64,000 nucleotides of DNA from SZUA-36 sp963749115 (GTDB taxonomy: Bacteria; Pseudomonadota; Gammaproteobacteria; Xanthomonadales; SZUA-36). The stretch covers positions 1 through 64,000 of the forward strand of contig CAVVLP010000003.1 in NCBI GenBank assembly GCA_963749115.1. Direction: 5' to 3'. The position numbers and the translations under genes are program-made. Positions 56,169 through 64,000 of the stretch are shown here, one piece after another. Numbering within the stretch: position 1 is the stretch's first letter; each line of letters opens with the position of its first letter. The notes beneath the pieces were generated by a model, which was given only the letters and a program-made list of their open reading frames with translations, did no database searches and was not told the DNA's origin.

Positions 56169-56408
56169 GCTCGGCTGATTCGAAACCCCTCGATTGATTC
56201 TTCGAACCATTAAATTAAAGCAACTGATAAGCATGTCAACCATTTCGATTCGGCCGGTCAAGCTGTTTTTTGCCCAAAAGGTCAACTCAATTGACTGCTA
56301 GTCACCCTATCTAATTGATAATTAAATATATTTCTCTCGATAAACATTATCCCGTCATAAGACGGAATGTAATGTCCCTAAAACGTCAAGCAGGCTTGCG
56401 GGTTCATC

Positions 56409-59400
56409 GTGAGAATGCTAAGCACGCGAATCTGGCGGTCGGAAACGGCTATCAACTGGGAGAAAGGTATCGTGAGCTATACACAGGCTTTATTGTCGTT
56501 AACTACTTTTGCATTTCTATTCGGTATTGTTTATTTCTGCATTTCCCGTCCTAAAAGATCAATTTTCTCTTCCTGCACAGGTGTGTTACTTGCATGTGCG
56601 GCGTTGCTATCGGCAAATGTCGCATATGCAGCACCTGACTTGCAGGCGGGGACTGCTGCGGCCGAGCCAGGTCAGGAAGTTCTCATCCCAGTTGACTTCG
56701 TGGCCGATGGCTCGGTCGTGGCACTTCAATTTGACCTGACCTTTAATTCAAATGTACTTAACATAACCAATGTAGGCAGCGGGTCGGCGCTGGTCGACCA
56801 TGTATTTGACTGGCAGCTTGTGGCTCCCGGCAACCTGCGGGTTGTGATAACGACTTCAACACTGGCGACGCTGAACAGCGGCAGCCTGGCAAATATCACC
56901 TTCAGAATTGACGATGCCGCTTTAGAGGGGACCGAACCACTCATCCTGCAGCAACTCGTAATGGCTGAATCCACCGCATTGGCCGTGCCGCCCACCGGTG
57001 TACAAAACGGCAGTATAACCATCCTTGCACCAGGGGTGTTTGATGATGCCATCCCGGTACCCGCAACCACCGTGTTGGCACTGGCGCTGATGATATTCGT
57101 GCTCGGTCTTGCCGGATATGTCTATATCAAGCGGGGACCCAGGGGTATTACATTTTCAATTGTTCTTGGGTTGACGTTGTTCAGTTCAACCATCGTACGC
57201 GCCGTACTCTTCCCCGGCGATGCCAATGGCGACGGCAATGTCGACGCTGCCGATATTCCCGTGATCGTGACGCAGATCCTGGAAAGGTCCATCGCCCCCG
57301 GCGACCCGGACTGCAACCAGGATGTCGTGGTTGATGTGCTGGATACCATCTGCGTGGCCCAGCCTCCTGAAGAAAACCAGCCGCCGGTGCTGGCTGCCAT
57401 CGAAGATCAATTAGCGGTTGTCGGTGTGAATTTTGGAATCACAGCGGTTGCGACCGATCCGGACGTTGCTGATATTTTGACATATTCCCTTGATGTTTTT
57501 CCTGTGGGGATGAGCATTAATTCAACCAGCGGCCTGATTTCCTGGGTACCCGTTGTGGCCCAGCTTGGCGCCAACAGCGTGACGGTACGCGCCACCGATG
57601 CGGATGGTCTGTTTGACACGGAGCCGTTCCAGGTAACCGTCAGTCAGGTCGATGTCAACCGGGCCCCGGATCTGATACCCCCGGGCAACCGAGTGATACA
57701 AGCTGATAACCTATTTACGACTCCATTGTTCGCCACCGACCCGGACGTCGGCGATGTGTTGACGTTCGGGCTTACCAACTCCCCGGTGGGCATGAGTATC
57801 GACGCTTCTACCGGTACGCTGACCTGGAGCCCGATCGCAGACGACCTCGGTATCAACCCTGTCACGGCAACCGTGATGGATGCCGAAGGCCTACTGGATA
57901 CCGAATCGTTCAGTATCGAAGTGATCCAGCCGATCGTCATCGCAGAGGTCAATACGCCACCACAACTGACCGTGCCCCAGGATCAGACCACCGTGTTCGG
58001 CAACCTGCTTGACCTTTTGGCAACGGCCACCGACGCCGATGAAGGCGACACACTGACCTTCGCACTGGTCAATGCACCAGCCGGCATGCTTATCGATGCC
58101 GATACGGGTGCCATTACCTGGACCCCGCTGGAGGCCCAGGTCGGTCTGCACGACGTGGCCGTCAAGGTAACGGATTCAGCTGGTGCTGCCGCTTTTGGCA
58201 GTTTTATCGTGACGGTTTTGAACATCAACCGGCCACCGGTTGCGGTGGATGAGGTCTACCAGGCACGTATCGGTGAGACCACCAGTGAGCCGGCGCCGGG
58301 CGTGCTCGGTAACGACAGCGATCCGGATAACGATCCGCTGACAGCGGCGCTGGTGTCCTCCCCGGTCAATGGTGAACTGGACTTCCGTACCGATGGTTCC
58401 TTCGATTACACCCCGGGACTACCCGCAACCGAGCCGGTTGATATTGAATTAGAACAGTATTGTTTAACACCCAAGATGGATGCGATTGCAAATGTCGGTG
58501 TGTCAGGTCAGCTGGCTGTGGGCGATGTCGATAACGATGGCGTGCCAGAGATAGTTGGAATGGTTAATGCAAGGATCTTCGTGATGAATGGAGAGACTTG
58601 CGAACTTGAATACCAGATGGACCAGGACGATGTTATTGACGATGGGCTGTTTCCAGACTCTACCGCTCACATAGGGCTGGTTGACCTGGATGATGATGGT
58701 GATCTGGAGATTGTTGTCAAAACCGGATTTACCTCCACCCCTCCGTTTTTCTTCGGTCAGGACGTACATGGCCACCTTATCGCTTATCACCATGATGGCA
58801 CATTGGTCTGGAACAGGGATGTTGCTCCGGGTGATGATGCTCGTTTTGGTAATATTACGCCGTTAATTCGTAACCCTGTGCACCCTGCTGCGCCAATAGG
58901 TGACTGGCGTAATGCAGGTCCCACCTTTGCAGATTTGGATGCGGATGGTACACCTGAAATTATCATCGGTTTTTTTCACGATGACACCAATACCGGTGCC
59001 ACTGGCGTTGGGATTCCCGGCGTAGTTGCTTTTAATGGTAACGATGGTTCACTTAAATGGCTTTACTTTGGTGAACCGACCGGGGATTTATCTTCCGCCG
59101 GCAGATATAGCATGGTACATGTTGCCGATCTTGACCTGGACGGTACGCCAGAAGTGGTCTATGAAGGGTATGTTCTTGATCATAATGGTAATTTAGAACA
59201 CACCATGCCACTGGATGACCTGTCTTTTGGAACAATCCCCTCTCACGTTGAATCGGCCATTGCCAATTTTGATGATGATGCATTTGCGGAGATATTGATT
59301 AGGCATAAACAGTATTTTTATCTGTTTGAGCATGATGGCACACGCAAGTGGAAACAGAAATTTACCGATAGCCCATCCATTGAAAATAGTATTGACAGAA

Positions 59401-62400
59401 TTACGGTAGCTGATTTTGATGGTGATGGAGAAATGGAATTCACCCATCGAATGATAGAAAGAAGTAATGAGAATTTTGTCGGCTTTGCCAGGTACCAGGT
59501 GGTCTATGAAAACGATGGAACGGTTTTGTGGTCACACGAAGTCAATCCTGAATATTATTCCAATTCAGTCATCAGGCCACAGGCTGTCACCGCCTTTGAT
59601 GTGAACCAGGATGGGGCGGATGACATCATCGCCAATCTGCGCATCGATGCTTTAACTGATGATCCAGCGCTTGGCCTGGGCAATGCTGTCCTGATGGCCT
59701 TCAGTGGCAAGGACGGAACAGAGTTGTTTAGAGCCCGGACTTATGCGGATGGCGCCAATTCTGTCTTCCCCGTGATTGTCGATCTCGATGATGATGGTGA
59801 AGCGGAAATACTGGTCTCAGGGATACACCCTATCAATACCTTCGCCAGCAGTTATCCATCTTTCTTTATTTATAGAGGTCAGAGCAGCAGTCCATTGCCG
59901 CCGGCGCCAGTCATCAGCAATCAATGGTCGTTCAATGCCGCTTATGTAAACGACGATGGTTCTATCCCGGTAAATCCTTCTCCACATTGGCTCATGCCCG
60001 GGCAGAACGGCTTCCACAAGGTTTCGGCGCCGGACAAGGTTTACACGCAGGTCCAATGTGAAGTGCCGTTATCCACCGGGCTGCAAACAAACACCACGCT
60101 GGCGGCCGGTGATATTGACAACGACGGTGATATTGAGCTCGTGGGTACACGCGACCTGGGCTCCGGAGTAGCTCCCGGCCTGTTTATTCTCAACGCTGAC
60201 TGCACGGAGCAACCGTTCTCCAACACAACCTTGCAAGCGGCGGGGGGCATCGCGTCCACTTCGCATGCGAGCTTGCTGGACATCGATGGCGATGGCGACC
60301 TGGAAATAATCGGCGTACGCAGCGGAATACCCGGGGTTGGCCCCGATGGCAACCATTTAATTGCTGTGCATCATGATGGAAGCCTGGTATGGCCTGGTGA
60401 TGGTGCCAGCGAGGATCTTGGCCTTGTCGACGCAATAGGTAACAGCACCGCCGGCGGCTACAGCCAAATGGGCGCTACGTTTGCAGATATTGATGCAGAC
60501 GGCACGGTGGAAATCATCATGCCCTGGTACACAGGCAACCCGGCACCCGGCAATGGTGTCACCGTCTACAATTCCGCCGACGGCACAATCTTATGGGAAT
60601 ACCTCGGCGTGTTACGGGCCGGAGATACCGACTACAAGCCACCTACTGTCGTTGATCTGGATCTTGATGGCACCATGGAAATTATTTTCCATCAAGAGGT
60701 ATTAGATCACCTGGGTAATAAAGAGTTTGACCTGCCCATACTCATTACGCCCTGGGCTGGCGCCTTTACCCATCTGACAGTCGCCGTTGCCAATTTTGAT
60801 CAAGACCCCTTCCCGGAGATCGTTGCACGCGATTCAGGATACGTGTACCTGTTTGAGCATGATGGAACAGTTGTCTTTGCGAATCCCAACAGTAATACAT
60901 CGCAGAGCCAGATTTCGGTGGCGGACTTCGATGGTGATGGAGAGGTGGAGTTTGCCTGGTATAACGGCTTTGGCAGTACCCTCACCTACGGCTACATGGA
61001 GGTCTATGAGACCGATGGTTCGTTGCTCTGGAGCCACCAGGGTCTTCGAGAGTTTGCTGAAGAAACGACACGTGACAAGGGGGTCAATCCGACCGCTTTC
61101 GACGCCAATAATGACGGTGCTTTTGATCTTGTGGTTCACCTGGATATTCCAAATCCAATCTTTGGCGAAGACGATGGTGTATATATTTTTGATGGACGTG
61201 ATGGTTCGCTGCTGGAATACATGCCCATAGGCACCGCAGCCCGCGAGCAGCGATTTACCACCATTGCGGATGTTGATGGTGACGGCGCAGCCGAGATCAT
61301 ATCTTCATTCACTACCGGGCTGGCCGGGGTAACACGCATTTGGGAAGGGACTGCGACAAGCCAGTTACCACCTGCACCAGCACACCGTAACCAGTGGATC
61401 TTCAACGAAGGCTATGCCGATACCAAGGGCAATATACTGAGTAATCCGACACCCCATTGGTTGCAGCCGGGGCTGAACGGCTGGAACCTGATCAAACTGC
61501 CACCGGATCCGCTGGCTGGTACCACCGAAAGTTTTACCTATAAGGCCAATGACGGTGAGTTCGATTCCAATGTCGCGACGGTCACCTTCGACGTGCAGCC
61601 AGCAGGCGTGCCGCCGGTATTCCTTAGCCAGCCTGATACGTTGACCACCGTTGGATTCCAGTACGAATATGCACCACGGGTTGTCGATGTCGATCCGGGC
61701 GATAGTGTCAGCTTTATACTGACCGCGGCCCCGGATGGTATGACCATCGATCCGTCCAGCGGCAAGATACGCTGGCTGCCCGATACGACCGGTGCCTATT
61801 CCGTGGCGATCCTCGCCTCCGACATGATCGGCTTTGCCACACCGCAGAGTTATATCCTGCTCGTTGGCGAGCCGGTTGAGGTGCCCGACGTGGTCGGTCA
61901 GCCCGAAGCGACTGCTGAGGGCACGCTGACCAGCGCCAACCTGTTGGTCGGCAAAAGACAAAACGCTACCCATCCGACCGTTCCGGCTGGTTCGGTCAGT
62001 TCACAAACACCCATCGCCGGTTCCGTGATCGAATTTGGCGGTGCCGTAGACCTGATCCTGTCGCTCGGCCCGGCGCCGGAAGACATTGATGATGACAATG
62101 ACGACTTCACTGAAAACCAGGGTGATTGTGACGACGATGACGACACCATTTACCCGGGTGCAGATGACCCTGAAGGTGATGGTATTGACCAGGATTGCGA
62201 CAATATCGATGGCAATCTTGAACTCACCGAAATCCTGGTGCTGCCCGGCGATTCGACCGTGCTCACCAGCCAGTCCGTCACCCTGAAGGCGATCGGTATT
62301 TTCGTGGACGGCACCAGCCAGAACCTGACCGGTGTGGTGAACTGGTCCGCCGGGCCGGTGTTCAGTTCCCCCACCCCGGGCGTTTTCAATATCACCGCCA

Positions 62401-64000
62401 CGCGGGATGCCATCGTGGGTTCTGCGGCGGTCAATGTCAGCGCCCGCACGCCAGGCGACGACGTGCCGCCGGTGGCCGAGATTACTTCTCCGGAAAATAA
62501 CGCCACGGTAACCGAGCCGGTGGACATTATTGGTACAGCCAGCGATGCTAATTTCCTGAAGTATGAACTGGCCTATGCGGTTGCTGGAGATACCAGCTTC
62601 ACACCGATCGTTACGAGTACAACGCCGGTATCAGTGGTGTGTTGGGGCAGTTTGATCCGACGATGTTGATCAACGATCTTTATACGCTTAGGTTGACGGT
62701 GTTTGATACTGGTGGGAACCAGCTAAGTGCAGAAAACATCGGTGCAGGTCGATAGCAATATGAAGGTGGGTAACTTCACTACGACCTTTACTGACCTGCA
62801 AATTCCCATGAGCGGAATTCCGATTACGATTAACCGAATCTATGACAGCAGGGATAAGGCAACGGGTGACTTTGGTATTGGCTGGAGGCTTGGGTTTCGG
62901 GATATTCAGTTACGCACAAATCGTGTTCTCGGTTCAGCTTGGGCTGTTATCAAACTTGGGCTGGCCTACAATCTGCAGCCCATGGACGATCACAAAGTCA
63001 GTCTTACCATGGTTAATGGCAGGGTTGAAGAGTTTGATCTGAGGATAACGCCCAACCAATCGCCCATTGTTCCATTTCCTCCGGTTGCTAACAGGGCAGT
63101 ATTTGTTTCTCGCCCCGGCACCCAGGGTAAGTTGGAAAGCCTGGATAATAATAATCTTTCAATACTGGATTCACAGCCGGGTGAAGTTCAATTGCTGGAT
63201 GACCTGACGAACTCGGTTTATAATCCGAGCCGATTCCGCTATACCGCAGCGGATGGCACTGAAATTATCATACATAAGAAGGATGGTATAGAAAGTATCC
63301 GTGATAACAACGGCAATACACTCACATTTACGATCAATGGGATAATTCACTCTGCGGGGAAGTCCGTGCTATTCCAGCGTGATCCAAATGGGCGTATTAC
63401 CCGGTTAACTGATCCTGAAGGGAATACCCAGGATTATACCTACAGCGCTAGCGGTGACCTTCTCACCCATAGTGATGCTGAGGGTAACACCACAAAATTC
63501 CGCTACAACTACCAGCACGGCCTGATCAGTGTGGTTGATCCGCTCAACCGTGTGGTTTCGCGTAATGAATACGATGTCAATGGCAGGTTGATCAGTTCAA
63601 CCGGCGCCGATGGTCGGGTGATTACCTATACCCATAATATTGGCTCCAGGCAAGAAGTATTAACGGATGGTGATGGCAGCATCACCGTTCTCGACTATGA
63701 TGAAGACGGCAATATCCTCTCTATGACAGACCCGCTGGGGAATGTGTCTCTGTACAGTTATGACGCGGATGGTAATCAGATCAGTAGAACCAATCCTGAG
63801 GGAGAAACCACAATCCAGACGTTTGACACGTCCGGAAATATGCTCACTCAAACCGACCCGCTTGGACATACAACCACGATGAGTTATGACACGAGCAACC
63901 GGGTTACCAGTAGTACTGATCCAATGGGGCGTGTTACCAGCATGAGCTACGATAGCCGGGGCAACCTGGTTGAAACTCGAAACGCACTCGGTGATATTCA
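56409..64000 (+). CDS. Giant multidomain surface protein: cohesin, dockerin, He_PIG, FG-GAP propellers, PASTA, MopE-type and Rhs/YD repeats (frameshifted; 3' end outside window)
   Basis: Modules in order: signal-like N-terminus; cohesin-type domain (about residues 75-207); a hydrophobic IPTL-CTERM-like segment (IPVPATTVLALALMIFVLGL) and a second hydrophobic stretch; dockerin repeats (GDANGDGNVDAADIPVIV near 57216 and a second near 57310); three He_PIG domains (57380-58225); a cadherin-like domain split at 58420 and resumed at 61510; between the halves two FG-GAP/integrin-like propeller modules (58440-60050 and 60055-61500); another He_PIG; a PASTA domain (VPDVVGQPEATAEG, 61876-62075); a MopE-type metal-binding segment (DDDDDTIYPGADDPEGDGI); Big_2-like and Ig-like domains; then from 62760 the Rhs entry IPITINRIYDSRDK and YD repeats to the window end. 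The frame breaks near 62630 (minus one or plus two) and 62735 (plus one). The GTG at 56409 or 56472 could start it. Surface adhesin or toxin-delivery function is inferred. Confidence 0.8.

Noticed and set aside
57216..57360. A cellulosome suggested by dockerin and cohesin
   Set aside because: There is no glycoside hydrolase or scaffoldin array; single cohesin-dockerin modules occur in many non-cellulolytic bacteria.
61365..61973. A 202-codon open frame on the minus strand
   Set aside because: It is antisense to the giant surface protein, with no start signal or recognisable domain.
1..64000. CRISPR array or insertion sequence
   Set aside because: No regularly spaced direct repeats and no transposase gene were seen on either strand.

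Overview
The window looks like part of the chromosome of a free-living, peptide-eating gammaproteobacterium. The evidence is gammaproteobacterial housekeeping genes (CbpA/CbpM, SlyX, SrkA, a DUF3014 protein), GC content near 50 percent, and many exported peptidases and repeat-rich surface proteins. I see no rRNA, tRNA, CRISPR array, prophage or complete insertion sequence. The closest I can place it is a marine or sediment Woeseia-like or Xanthomonadales-related lineage, and that is an inference.

Layout. 1-3961: end of cbpA, then cbpM, an exported methyltransferase-like protein, an exported cyclophilin with an extra C-terminal domain, and a DUF3014 protein. 4009-10009: ilvD with an FMN 2-hydroxyacid dehydrogenase on the minus strand, divergent from a CaiB/BaiF CoA-transferase and an acyl-CoA ligase. 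10149-13184: large exported beta-propeller protein. 13485-17802: ABC exporter, a 730-base structured non-coding stretch, and a KAP-family P-loop protein. 17901-24448: second exported cyclophilin, a small unknown protein, VOC protein, SlyX, SrkA kinase, NYN/OST-HTH protein, DsrE-like protein and ilvE. 24715-33084: CDF metal exporter, CPA2 K+/H+ antiporter, M20 peptidase, POT peptide transporter, TerB-like protein and a DUF885 lipoprotein. 33220-38409: CSLREA beta-helix protein, GNAT, DUF4097 protein, aspartate racemase family protein and a P1 (DmpA-like) aminopeptidase. 38898-49655: a probable trans-4-hydroxy-L-proline catabolic operon (deaminase, GntR regulator, FAD dehydrogenase, 2-epimerase, DUF885 peptidase) facing DASS and BCCT transporters and an S15/CocE hydrolase. 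49766-56168: Tat-exported dienelactone hydrolase, cytochrome P460-like protein, uracil-DNA glycosylase family protein, M28 lipoprotein peptidase and a CadC-like regulator with a large repeat domain. 56409-64000: a giant surface protein that runs off the window, with cohesin, dockerin, He_PIG, FG-GAP propeller, PASTA, MopE-type and Rhs/YD modules.

Together the peptidases (M20, M28, P1, S15, two DUF885), the POT transporter, the D-amino-acid enzymes and the hydroxyproline pathway point to growth on protein-derived peptides, possibly collagen-like ones.

A technical point affects the whole annotation. At least fourteen reading-frame breaks interrupt otherwise well-conserved genes, and thirteen of them have the same sign (one extra base). 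Most are probably sequence errors, so I annotate these loci as single genes and give the position of each break.
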